Source of the DNA: CBDBZL01 sp031399025
Lineage (GTDB): Bacteria > Pseudomonadota > Alphaproteobacteria > Sphingomonadales > Sphingomonadaceae
DNA length: 23,356 nucleotides
Assembly: GCA_031399025.1 (NCBI GenBank)
Contig: JANNOJ010000031.1
Location: forward strand, 1 to 23,356
Reading direction: 5' to 3'
Part shown: positions 7,874 through 15,276 of the stretch, piece by piece
Layout of the letters: each line of letters opens with the position of its first letter
Position numbering within the stretch: the first letter of the stretch is position 1
Notes under the pieces: generated by a model
What the model was told of the DNA's origin: nothing
Databases searched by the model: none
Seen by the model: only the letters and a program-made list of their open reading frames with translations
Made by a program: the position numbers and the translations under genes

Positions 7874-9169
7874 TCAGCCGTCGAGGAAGGCGAATTTGAG
7901 CGCGAAGGCACCGGCCAGCACGATCACCCCCACCCCCGCCTCGCGCCAGCGGCCGGTGCCGACCTTGAGCACCGCGTAGCTGATGAACCCCAGTCCCAGC
8001 CCGGTGGCGATGGAATAGGTGAAGGGCATGCCCGCCGCGGTGATCACCACCGGCACGAAGGTGGTGGGATCGTCCCAGTCGATCGCCGCGAGCCCGCTCA
8101 TCATCACGCAGCCCACGAACACCAGGGCCGGGCCGGTGGCGAAACCCTGGATCATGCCGGCGAGCGGGGAGAGCAGCAGCGAGGCGAACAGCAGCGCCGC
8201 CACCACCACCGCGGTCAGCCCGGTGCGGCTGCCCGCGCGCACGCCCGCCGCGCTCTCGACGTAGCTGGTCACCGACGAGGTGCCGGCCACCGCGCCGATG
8301 ACATTGGCCGCGCTATCGGCCAGCAGCGCCTTCTGCATGCCCGGCAGCCTGCCGTTCTCGTCGAGCAGATTGGCCTTGTGCGCCACCGCGACGAGCGTGC
8401 CCGCGGTATCGAATAGGTCGACGAACAGCAGCGAGAGGATCACCGCGACCAGGCCCAGCGAGAGCGCGCGCTCCACGTCGAGCGCCAGGAAGGTCGGGGC
8501 GATCGAAGGCGGGGCCGAGGCGATGCCGGTGAATTCGGTGAGCCCGAAGCCGAGGCCCAGCAGCGCGGTGGCCAGCATGCCGATCACGATGGCGCCGGGC
8601 ACGCGGCGGGCATCGAGCAGCGCGATAGTCAGGAAGCCGACGACCGCCAGCGCCACCGGGGTCGACGACAGATCGCCCACCGTGAGCAGCGTCGCCGGAT
8701 CGGCCACCACCACGCCGGCATTGCTGAGCCCGATGATGATGAGGAACAGCCCGATACCCGCCGAAATCGCCATCTTGAGATCGAACGGGATGGCGTTGAT
8801 GATCCATTCGCGGATCGGCAGCAGGCTGAGCGCGACGAAGATCACGCCCGAGACGAACACCGCCCCCAGCGCCACCTGCCAGGGGATGCCGAGCCCCAGC
8901 ACCACGCCGTAGGTGAAGTACGCATTCAGTCCCATGCCCGGGGCCACGACAATGGGGAAATTGGCGTAAAGCCCCATGATCAGCGTGCCGATCGCGGCCG
9001 ACACGCAGGTCGCCACGAACACCGCGCCCGGGTCCATGCCGGCATCGGCCAGGATCGCGGGGTTGACGAACAGGATGTAGGACATGGCGAGGAAGGTGCT
9101 GATGCCGCCCGTCACCTCGGTCCGCACGGTCGAGCCGCGCGCCCGGACCTGGAACAGCCGCTCGATCAT
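7874..9169 (-). CDS. NCS2/AzgA-type purine base permease (adenine/guanine/hypoxanthine)
   Basis: 431 residues, almost entirely hydrophobic segments, as expected for a 12-14 helix inner-membrane transporter. Family motifs are clear: GSTVRTEVTGGISTFLAMSY near the N-terminus, PGMGLNAYFTYGVVLGLG, FVDLFDTAGTLVAVAHKANL (with LLDENGRLPGMQKALLADS after it) and GTSSVTSYVESAAGVRAGSR. These place it in the AzgA/PbuG/GhxP branch of NCS2 (purine base:H+ symport) rather than the UraA/xanthine branch. The start at 9169 overlaps the stop of a small upstream ORF (ATGA); an in-frame ATG at 9202 would add 11 residues but has no ribosome binding site. It would import bases freed by the envelope nucleosidases or from the medium. 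It diverges from the degradation operon. Confidence 0.93.
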   Translation of the reverse strand: MIERLFQVRARGSTVRTEVTGGISTFLAMSYILFVNPAILADAGMDPGAVFVATCVSAAIGTLIMGLYANFPIVVAPGMGLNAYFTYGVVLGLGIPWQVALGAVFVSGVIFVALSLLPIREWIINAIPFDLKMAISAGIGLFLIIIGLSNAGVVVADPATLLTVGDLSSTPVALAVVGFLTIALLDARRVPGAIVIGMLATALLGLGFGLTEFTGIASAPPSIAPTFLALDVERALSLGLVAVILSLLFVDLFDTAGTLVAVAHKANLLDENGRLPGMQKALLADSAANVIGAVAGTSSVTSYVESAAGVRAGSRTGLTAVVVAALLFASLLLSPLAGMIQGFATGPALVFVGCVMMSGLAAIDWDDPTTFVPVVITAAGMPFTYSIATGLGLGFISYAVLKVGTGRWREAGVGVIVLAGAFALKFAFLDG

Positions 9170-9252
9170 GCGCGGAGGTCTTGAGCGAGGAGCCCGCGCC
9201 ATAGCGCAAGCGGCCCGCGCCGGAGCGCCCGACGGTGCGAGCTGATCTGCAT
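9166..9252 (-). CDS. Putative 28-residue leader peptide, translationally coupled to the purine permease
   Basis: ATG at 9250-9252 (read on the minus strand) is preceded by AGGGGGACAAGC, a near-ideal Shine-Dalgarno with 6-7 base spacing, the best one in front of the permease. The ORF runs 28 codons (starts MQISSHRRALRRG, six Arg) to a TGA at 9166-9168 that overlaps the permease ATG in an ATGA junction. The permease start has no good ribosome binding site of its own. The arrangement therefore suggests that ribosomes load at the small ORF and re-initiate on the permease. The peptide has no recognised family; conservation is unknown. Confidence 0.5.
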   Translation of the reverse strand: MQISSHRRALRRGPLALWRGLLAQDLRA

Positions 9253-9298
9253 GCTTGTCCCCCTGTGCGCGCCCCGGAATTCAGCAAAACTTGCATGA

Positions 9299-9316
9299 AT
9301 TGTGCAGCTGCGCAAT
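9299..9316. promoter_or_regulatory. 18-bp palindrome, candidate operator
   Basis: ATTGTGCAGCTGCGCAAT is an inverted repeat with a single mismatch pair, flanked almost symmetrically by GCATG on both sides (9293-9297 and 9318-9322). It lies midway between the divergent permease leader (start 9252) and hpxX (9401), where a purine-responsive regulator controlling both directions would bind. No regulator gene is in the window, so the binding protein is unknown. Confidence 0.45.
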
Positions 9317-9336
9317 GGCATGCCTGCGGTGCGGCG

Positions 9337-9370
9337 GCGCCATCGATCCGGATGAGATCGGCGATGGCGC
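9337..9370. other. Stem-loop in the hpxX leader
   Basis: GCGCCATCG (9337-9345) pairs perfectly with CGATGGCGC (9362-9370), with a possible ATC/GAT extension inside the loop. It ends about 19 bases before the hpxX ribosome binding site (AGGGA, 9389-9393), a position suited to mRNA structure control. It is not followed by a T-run. Confidence 0.4.
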
Positions 9371-9400
9371 GCCGGACCTCAGGCGAGCAGGGACAGGCGG

Positions 9401-9607
9401 TTGGCTGATAGTGGCGACAATGAGGTGAGCCCGGGTTCCGGGCATCCCATCAGCGATCCCGCGGCGGTCGCTACAGCGCTCGCCGCACTGGTGTTATCGG
9501 CACCGTTACCGGCGGAAACCTTACCCGGTGTTCTCTACGCGTGGCAGGCGATCGGTGATCATGCGCGCGTCCTGCAAGGCTTGCCCGACCCGGTCGCGCG
9601 CCGTTGA
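9401..9607 (+). CDS. hpxX: HpxX: AtzG-like small subunit (DUF4089)
   Basis: 68 residues. The C-terminal two thirds (TALAALVLSAPLPAETLPGV then LYAWQAIGDHARVLQGL) fit the DUF4089/AtzG pattern, a GatC-like helical protein that partners an AtzE-type amidase and is needed for its stability. The start is a TTG at 9401 with AGGGA seven bases upstream; a GTG at 9425 is the alternative. Its stop overlaps the start of hpxY by four bases (TTGA), typical for obligate subunits. In Klebsiella the homologue HpxX sits in the hpxWXYZ group of the urate pathway. First gene of the long degradation operon. Confidence 0.8.
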   Translation: MADSGDNEVSPGSGHPISDPAAVATALAALVLSAPLPAETLPGVLYAWQAIGDHARVLQGLPDPVARR

Positions 9608-10950
9608 TCCAGCCGCAATCCGCCCTCGACCTCGCCAGCCAAGTCCGCCGGGGCCAAGTTTCCGCCGTGGCCCAGGTCGAGCGCTGTCTCGCCCGCATCG
9701 CCGCCCGCGACGGCGCGCTCAATGCCTGCACCCGCATCCTCGAGGACCGGGCGCTGGAGGCCGCGCGCCGGGTCGATGCCGGCGTCGCGGGCGGCGCCGA
9801 TCCCGGCCCGCTTGCCGGCGTCCCGTTCGGCGCCAAGGACCTGTTCGATATCGCCGGCCTGCCCACCACCGCGGGCGCGGCGATGCGGCTCGCCGCGCCG
9901 CCCGCCGCGCTCGACGCCGAGGCGATCCGGCGGCTCGAGGCGGCCGGCGCCATCCTGGTGGCGACCTGCAACATGGATGCCCTGGCTTACGGCTTCGTCA
10001 CCGTGAACGCGCACCATGGCACCACCCGCAACCCGCACGATCTGGCGCGGTTGGCGGGCGGCTCCTCGGGCGGATCGGCGGCGGGCGTGGCGGGCGGCCT
10101 GTTCCCGCTGGCGCTCGGCTCGGACACCAACGGCTCGATCCGCATACCCGCCGCGCTGTGCGGCGTTTATGGCCTAAAGCCGACCCATGGCGCGCTGCCG
10201 ATGGCGGGCGTGTTCCCGTTCGTCGACAGCTTCGATGATATCGGCCCTTTCGCTGGCACCTGCGCCGACCTGGCCCTGGCCTGGCAGGTCCTTGCCGGCC
10301 TGCCGACCGGCGGCGTAGGCGCGGCCCGGGAGCTGCGGGTCGGGCGGCTGACCGGCTATTTCGCCCGCGGCCTCGATCGGGAGCTGGCGGCGGGCATCGA
10401 CCGGGTCTGCGCGGAACTGGGCCCGGTGCGCGCGATCGATCTGCCCGAGGTCGCCCGGGCCCGATCGGCCGCATATCTGATGACCGCGGCGGAGGGAGCG
10501 GCAGCGCACCTGGCGGACTTGCGCCGTGACCCCCTCGCGTTCGATCCGGCGGTACGCGACCGCCTGCTCGCCGGCGCCCTGCTGCCCCACGCACTTTATG
10601 TCGAGGCGACCCGGTTGCGCGAACTGTTCCGCCGCACGGTGCTGGCCGTGTTCGACGAGGTGGATGTGCTGATCGCCCCCAGTGCGCCAGGGGTGGCGCC
10701 GCTGGTCGACGAGCCGATGATCGAGCTGGACGGCGTGATGGTTCCGGCGCGGGCGAACCTGGGGCTGTTCACCCAGCCGCTGAGCTTCATCGGCCTGCCG
10801 GTGGTCGCCGTGCCGCTGGCGCGGCCCGGGCGCCTGCCGCTGGGCCTGCAGCTGGTCGGCCCACCCGGCGGCGAGGCGGCCTGTTTCGCCCTCGCGGCGC
10901 GGCTCGAGGCGTGCGGCTTGACCGGCGCATCGCCGCCGCCCGGCTGGTAA
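9604..10950 (+). CDS. hpxY: HpxY: AtzE-family amidase (amidase signature)
   Basis: 448 residues. Complete amidase-signature triad: Lys78 in GAKDLFDIAG, cis-Ser154 in AGGSSGGSAA and nucleophile Ser178 in GSDTNGSIR; the spacing agrees with the family. It is AtzE-like rather than GatA-like because it is coupled to an AtzG-like subunit and lies with hpxW and hpxZ homologues. AtzE removes the terminal amide nitrogen of 1-carboxybiuret. Here the pathway context suggests oxalurate or a related ureido acid as substrate (inference). Start TTG at 9604, overlapping hpxX; the use of TTG in both genes suggests modest translation. A 116-bp gap follows. Confidence 0.85.
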   Translation: MIQPQSALDLASQVRRGQVSAVAQVERCLARIAARDGALNACTRILEDRALEAARRVDAGVAGGADPGPLAGVPFGAKDLFDIAGLPTTAGAAMRLAAPPAALDAEAIRRLEAAGAILVATCNMDALAYGFVTVNAHHGTTRNPHDLARLAGGSSGGSAAGVAGGLFPLALGSDTNGSIRIPAALCGVYGLKPTHGALPMAGVFPFVDSFDDIGPFAGTCADLALAWQVLAGLPTGGVGAARELRVGRLTGYFARGLDRELAAGIDRVCAELGPVRAIDLPEVARARSAAYLMTAAEGAAAHLADLRRDPLAFDPAVRDRLLAGALLPHALYVEATRLRELFRRTVLAVFDEVDVLIAPSAPGVAPLVDEPMIELDGVMVPARANLGLFTQPLSFIGLPVVAVPLARPGRLPLGLQLVGPPGGEAACFALAARLEACGLTGASPPPGW

Positions 10951-10968
10951 GTGGTTTCTGATTTGCCG

Positions 10969-10996
10969 TTGCATGCCGCAGGTGAGCCGCTAGTCT
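10969..10996 (+). promoter_or_regulatory. Candidate internal promoter before hpxW
   Basis: The 116-bp gap after hpxY is the widest in the operon. It contains TTGCAT (10969-10974) and TAGTCT (10991-10996) 16 bp apart, a weak sigma70-like pair, and a good Shine-Dalgarno (GGAGGT, 11035-11040) that does not match any in-frame hpxW start. A secondary promoter is possible but unproven. Confidence 0.22.
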
Positions 10997-11066
10997 CGGC
11001 CGCGCGGGCCGGCCGGTCGCTTGCCCGCTGCCCCGGAGGTGCTCTTGCCCGCTAGCACAGCACTCG

Positions 11067-12692
11067 GTGATCAGCGCAGCCGCGCCAGCCACCGAGCGGC
11101 GCCGGGCCAGGTTGATGGCTGAACCGGGCGACCGCGGCATCGTCAGCGCGCCGCACCACCTTGCAGCCGAAGCGGGGCTGGGCGTCCTGCGCGACGGTGG
11201 CAACGCGGTGGAGGCGGCAGTGGCGACGGCCGCCACGCTGGCGGTGGTCTACCCGCACATGACCGGCATCGGTGGCGATGGCTTCTGGCTCATCGCCCGT
11301 GCGGGCCGGGACGAGGTGACGGCGATCGATGCCTCGGGGCGGGCGGCGGCTTGTGTCACGCAAGCCTTGTATTCCGGCCACGCCGCCATCCCCTGGCGCG
11401 GGCCGCTGGCCGCCAACACGGTCGCAGGTACGGTATCGGGCTGGGACCTGGCGCTTGCCGCCTTCCCCGGCACGCTGCCGCGCGATCGCCTGCTGAGCGA
11501 GGCGATCGGCCTGGCCGAGGCCGGTGTGGCGGTGACCGCCGGCGGCGCCGAGGTCGCGCGGGCCAAGGGCGAAGAACTGCGTGCGCAGCCGGGCGCCTAT
11601 GCCGACATCTTCGAGTCCGCTGGCCGACCGCTTGCCCGAGGCGACCGTCTGGCCCAGCCGCTGCTGGCGGCCAGCCTTCGCGCGCTGGCGGCAGACGGCT
11701 TCGAAAGCTTCTATCGCGGCCAGCTTGCGGACGCGATCGCCGCTGATCTCACCCGGCTCGGGAGCCCGCTGCGCCGGCACGATCTGGCGGCGCACCGGGC
11801 CGACCTCGTGGTGCCCCTGCGCGGCCGGGTTGCCGGCGCCGACCTGTTCAATCTGCCTTTTCCAACGCAGGGCTTCGCCTCGATCCTCATCCTGATGCTG
11901 TTCGAGCGGCTCGGCGTCGCCGAGGCGGAGGGGTTCGCGCATGTCCACGGCCTGGTCGAGGCGACCAAGCAGGCCTTCCGCCTGCGCGAGCGTCATTGCG
12001 GCGATCCGGCCGACGCGATGTTCGATCCCCAGGCGCTGCTCGAGAGCCCGACTGCGCTCGACCGGCTGGCGGCGGGCATCGACCCGGCGCGCGCCGCGCC
12101 GTGGCCGCAGCCGGCCGCGCCGGGCGACACCACCTGGTTCGGGGTCGCCGACGGCGCGGGGCTGGTGGTGAGCGCGATCCAGAGTACCTATTTCGAGTTC
12201 GGTTCGGGCCTGGTGTTGCCTGCGACCGGCATCAACTGGCAGAACCGGGGCGCCAGCTTCCAGCTTGTCGGCAGCGGACCCAACCGCCTCGGCCCGGGCC
12301 GACGCCCGTTCAGCACGCTCAACCCGGCGCTGGCCCGCTTCGCCGACGGGCGCGTGCTCGCTTATGGGGCGATGGGCGGCGAAGGTCAGCCGCAAACCCA
12401 GGCGGCGATCTTCACCCGCTACGCCCGTTACGGCCGGACATTGCAGGACAGCATCGCCGCGCCGCGCTGGCTGCTCGGCCGCACCTGGGGCGAGGACAGC
12501 GCCCGCCTGCGCATCGAGCGCGGCTTCGACGGCGCGCTGTACGATGCGCTGCGCGGGGCCGGGCACGATTTGGCGCCGGTGCCCGCCCGATCCGCCGTGA
12601 TGGGCCACGCCGGCGCGGTGCTGCGGCATGCCGACGGCCGGCTGGAAGGTGCCTCGGATCCGCGCAGCGACGGGAGCGTGGCGGCATGGTGA
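11067..12692 (+). CDS. hpxW: HpxW: oxamate amidohydrolase, gamma-glutamyltransferase-like Ntn hydrolase
   Basis: Up to 541 residues. Gamma-glutamyltransferase family: HHLAAEAGLGVLRDGGNAVE at the N-terminus, VVYPHMTGIGGDGF, and PGDTTWFGVAD, where the first Thr (residue 355 from this start) matches the autocleavage nucleophile; then MGGEGQPQTQAAIFTRYARY and a small-subunit C-terminus. There is no signal peptide, unlike periplasmic glutathione-cleaving GGT, and the neighbours are hpxX, hpxY and the urate pathway, so the Klebsiella enzyme HpxW (oxamate to oxalate and ammonia) is the best match. Start uncertain: GTG 11067 lacks a ribosome binding site, and ATG 11115 (525 residues) has only a weak AGG close by. 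It overlaps the next gene by 7 bp. Confidence 0.82.
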   Translation: MISAAAPATERRRARLMAEPGDRGIVSAPHHLAAEAGLGVLRDGGNAVEAAVATAATLAVVYPHMTGIGGDGFWLIARAGRDEVTAIDASGRAAACVTQALYSGHAAIPWRGPLAANTVAGTVSGWDLALAAFPGTLPRDRLLSEAIGLAEAGVAVTAGGAEVARAKGEELRAQPGAYADIFESAGRPLARGDRLAQPLLAASLRALAADGFESFYRGQLADAIAADLTRLGSPLRRHDLAAHRADLVVPLRGRVAGADLFNLPFPTQGFASILILMLFERLGVAEAEGFAHVHGLVEATKQAFRLRERHCGDPADAMFDPQALLESPTALDRLAAGIDPARAAPWPQPAAPGDTTWFGVADGAGLVVSAIQSTYFEFGSGLVLPATGINWQNRGASFQLVGSGPNRLGPGRRPFSTLNPALARFADGRVLAYGAMGGEGQPQTQAAIFTRYARYGRTLQDSIAAPRWLLGRTWGEDSARLRIERGFDGALYDALRGAGHDLAPVPARSAVMGHAGAVLRHADGRLEGASDPRSDGSVAAW

Positions 12693-13978
12693 GCGCCGCG
12701 CCCGTTCCCGCAGCGGGCAGCGCCGCCGCCGGCGCCCGGGCCGTCGCCCGCTGCGACCGGCTCGGGGTGCCGCCCTACAGCGCCGATCACACCGGGCTCA
12801 CCCGCACGTACCTGTCGCCCGCGCACCAAGCCGCCGTGACCCAGACCGCCCGCTGGATGGAGGCGGCGGGCCTGGCGACGAGGCTGGATCCGGCAGGCAA
12901 TTTGGTCGGCCGCTACGAGGGCACCGGAGCTGTGGATGAAGTGCTGCTGATCGGCAGTCACCTGGACACGGTGCACGACGCCGGCCGCTACGACGGCACG
13001 CTGGGGGTGATGCTCGGCGTGGAATGCGTCGCTGCCCTCGCGCACGGGGGTGAGCGGATGCCGTTCCCGATCGAGGTGGTGGCGTTCGGCGACGAGGAAG
13101 GCTCGCGCTTTCCCACCCCCATGCTCACCAGCCGCGCGCTGGTCGACGCCGTTCCACCCGACGCGCTGGCGCTGGTCGACCGCGACGGCGTTAGCCTGAG
13201 CGAGGCGCTCGCCGCCTTCGGGCTCGATCCCGCCAGCTACACAAAGGCGCGCCGACCGGCGGGATCGGTGCTCGCCTATCTCGAGCCGCATATCGAGCAG
13301 GGGCCGCTGCTCGAGGCGGAGCAGCTGCCGGTCGGCGCGGTCACCGGCATCGCCGCGCAGGTGCGCTTCGAGGTCCAGCTCACCGGCGCTGCCGCCCATG
13401 CCGGGACCGCCGCCATGCATCTGCGCCGCGACGCGCTCGCCGCTGCCGCGCAATGCGTGCTGGCGGTGGAGGATATTGCCCGGGGGGCGCCGCCCGACCT
13501 GGTGGCGACGGTGGGCCGGCTGGTGGCGAGTCCCGGCGCGGTGAACGTGGTGCCGGGCCAGGTGCGCTTCAGCCTCGACGTGCGCGCGGGCGCGGCGCAG
13601 GTGCGCGACGAGGCCGCCCGGCGCATCGGCGAGCGCTGCGCGGCGATCTGCCGCGAGCGGGATATCGGCCTGGCGATCGAGACCATGCTCGACCTGCCGG
13701 CCAGCCCGTGCGATCCGGCGCTCACCGAACTCCTGGCGCAGGCGATCGGCCGCTGCGGCGTTCCCGTCCGCCGGCTGGTGAGCGGAGCCGGGCACGATGC
13801 GATGGTGCTGGCCCGATTGTGCCCCACCGCCATGCTGTTCCTGCGCTGCGCGGGCGGGGTCAGCCACAATCCGGCCGAAGCGGTCCAGGCGGCCGATGCG
13901 CAGGTCGCGGTGGAGGTGATGGTGGAGTTCGTCCGGCGTCTCGGCGCGCAGCATGGGGGCCGCGGGCATGGCGCCTGA
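12686..13978 (+). CDS. allC: Allantoate amidohydrolase (M20 / hydantoinase-carbamoylase family)
   Basis: 430 residues. Metal-ligand pattern of the family: His92 in GSHLDTV, Asp103 in YDGTLG, Glu137-Glu138 in FGDEEGSRF, His202 in EPHIEQGP and His394 in GGVSHNP; GAGHDAM and the AAHAG dimerisation region are also present. AllC/HpxK enzymes split allantoate into (S)-ureidoglycine, CO2 and ammonia. Relatives act on ureidoglycolate or N-carbamoyl amino acids; flanking puuE and the ureidoglycine aminotransferase favour allantoate. GGGAG (12672-12676) is a good ribosome binding site for the ATG at 12686. Overlaps hpxW by 7 bp and the aminotransferase by 11 bp. Confidence 0.88.
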   Translation: MVSAAPVPAAGSAAAGARAVARCDRLGVPPYSADHTGLTRTYLSPAHQAAVTQTARWMEAAGLATRLDPAGNLVGRYEGTGAVDEVLLIGSHLDTVHDAGRYDGTLGVMLGVECVAALAHGGERMPFPIEVVAFGDEEGSRFPTPMLTSRALVDAVPPDALALVDRDGVSLSEALAAFGLDPASYTKARRPAGSVLAYLEPHIEQGPLLEAEQLPVGAVTGIAAQVRFEVQLTGAAAHAGTAAMHLRRDALAAAAQCVLAVEDIARGAPPDLVATVGRLVASPGAVNVVPGQVRFSLDVRAGAAQVRDEAARRIGERCAAICRERDIGLAIETMLDLPASPCDPALTELLAQAIGRCGVPVRRLVSGAGHDAMVLARLCPTAMLFLRCAGGVSHNPAEAVQAADAQVAVEVMVEFVRRLGAQHGGRGHGA

Positions 13979-15194
13979 CTGGTTCGGCGAGATCGACCCG
14001 CCCCAGCGCCTGTTGATGGGCCCGGGCCCGGTCAACGCCCATCCGCGCGTGCTGCGGGCGATGAGCGCCGACCTGCTCGGCCAGTTCGACCCGGAGATGA
14101 CCGGGTACATGAACCAGGTGATGGCGCTCTACCGGCCGATCTTCGGGACGCGCAACCACTGGACCTTCCTCGTCGATGGCACCGCGCGCGCGGCGATCGA
14201 GGCGGCGCTGGTTTCGCTGGTGGCGCCGGGCGAAATGGTGCTGGTGGTCAATTTCGGGCGCTTCGGGCTGCTCTTGCGCGAGATCGCCGAGCGGATCGGG
14301 GCGCAGGTGGCGAGCGTCGATGCGCCCTGGGGCGAGGTAGTGCCGTTGGCGCGCATCGCCGCGGAGGCGCGCCGCCTGCGCCCCTGCGTCATCGCCTGCG
14401 TCCAAGGGGACACCTCCACCACCATGGCGCAGCCGCTGGACGGCCTGGGCGCGCTGGCCCGCGAGGTGGGCGCCTACGCCTATGTCGATGCCACCGCCAC
14501 GCTCGCCGGCATGGCGATGGAGGCCGACGCCTGGGACCTGGACGTCGTCACCGCGGGCCTGCAGAAATGCCTGGGCGGTCCGCCGGGCTCGGCGCCGATT
14601 ACCATCTCGGACCGCGCGGCCGAGGCGATCCTGGCGCGCCGCCACGTCGAGCGCGGCATCCGGCGCGACGACATCGTCGATGGCGGCGGCGTGCGCGTCG
14701 GCTCCAACTATTTCGACCTGGCGATGGTGATGGATTACTGGTCGGACAAGCGCCTCAACCATCATACCGAGGCAACGAGCATGCTCTATGCCGCCCGCGA
14801 ATGCGCGCGCGTCGTGCTGGGCGAGGGATTGCCCGCGCGGTTCGCCCGCCACGCCGCCGCCGGCCGCGCGGTTGCCGCCGGCCTGCGGGCAATGGGCCTG
14901 CGGGTGTTCGGCGAGGATGCGCACCGCATGACCAATGTCACCGGCGCCTACATTCCGGAAGGCGTGTCCGACGAGGGGGTGCGGCGGCGAATGCGCGAGC
15001 TGTTCGAGATCGAGATCGGCACCGCTTTCGGCCCGCTGGCGGGCAGGATCTGGCGGATCGGGGCGATGGGCTACAACGCCCAGCGCCATAAGGTGCTGAT
15101 TACCCTGGGAGCCCTGGAGGCATGCTTGCGGGCCGAGGGGTTTGCCGTGCCCGCCGGCGCCGGCGTCGATGCGGCGCTGGAGGCGTGGGGGTGA
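13968..15194 (+). CDS. hpxJ: (S)-ureidoglycine-glyoxylate aminotransferase
   Basis: 408 residues, PLP fold type I, class V aminotransferase. LLMGPGPVNAHPRVL at the N-terminus and GLQKCLGGPPG with the Schiff-base Lys200; Asp174 in VDATATLAG would contact the pyridine nitrogen. The family includes alanine/serine-glyoxylate aminotransferases, and in the urate setting PucG (Bacillus) and HpxJ (Klebsiella) transfer the amino group of ureidoglycine to glyoxylate, giving oxalurate and glycine. Between an allantoate amidohydrolase and an allantoinase that activity is the natural reading. ATG 13968 is preferred over ATG 13953 because GGGGG lies eight bases before it. An 82-bp gap follows. Confidence 0.88.
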   Translation: MAPDWFGEIDPPQRLLMGPGPVNAHPRVLRAMSADLLGQFDPEMTGYMNQVMALYRPIFGTRNHWTFLVDGTARAAIEAALVSLVAPGEMVLVVNFGRFGLLLREIAERIGAQVASVDAPWGEVVPLARIAAEARRLRPCVIACVQGDTSTTMAQPLDGLGALAREVGAYAYVDATATLAGMAMEADAWDLDVVTAGLQKCLGGPPGSAPITISDRAAEAILARRHVERGIRRDDIVDGGGVRVGSNYFDLAMVMDYWSDKRLNHHTEATSMLYAARECARVVLGEGLPARFARHAAAGRAVAAGLRAMGLRVFGEDAHRMTNVTGAYIPEGVSDEGVRRRMRELFEIEIGTAFGPLAGRIWRIGAMGYNAQRHKVLITLGALEACLRAEGFAVPAGAGVDAALEAWG

Positions 15195-15276
15195 GCGCCG
15201 CGCAAGCTGCATTCGTCCCGGCCGCCTCACCGGGCGCCGGCTACCCGCCCCGGCGCGCGCCGCCCGCGGCCGGCAA

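Noticed and set aside
9203..9400. Xanthine (NMT1) or other purine riboswitch in the permease/hpx intergenic region
   Set aside because: Looked for on both strands; hairpins and a palindrome are present, but no conserved riboswitch core was recognised by eye. A covariance-model search would be decisive.
9604..10950. GatA subunit of the tRNA amidotransferase, with the small upstream ORF as GatC
   Set aside because: No gatB nearby, small partner fits DUF4089/AtzG, and neighbours are purine degradation genes.
11067..12692. Classical glutathione-cleaving gamma-glutamyltransferase
   Set aside because: No signal peptide, and location within an hpxXY/urate operon favours the oxamate amidohydrolase HpxW subgroup; only assay can exclude it fully.
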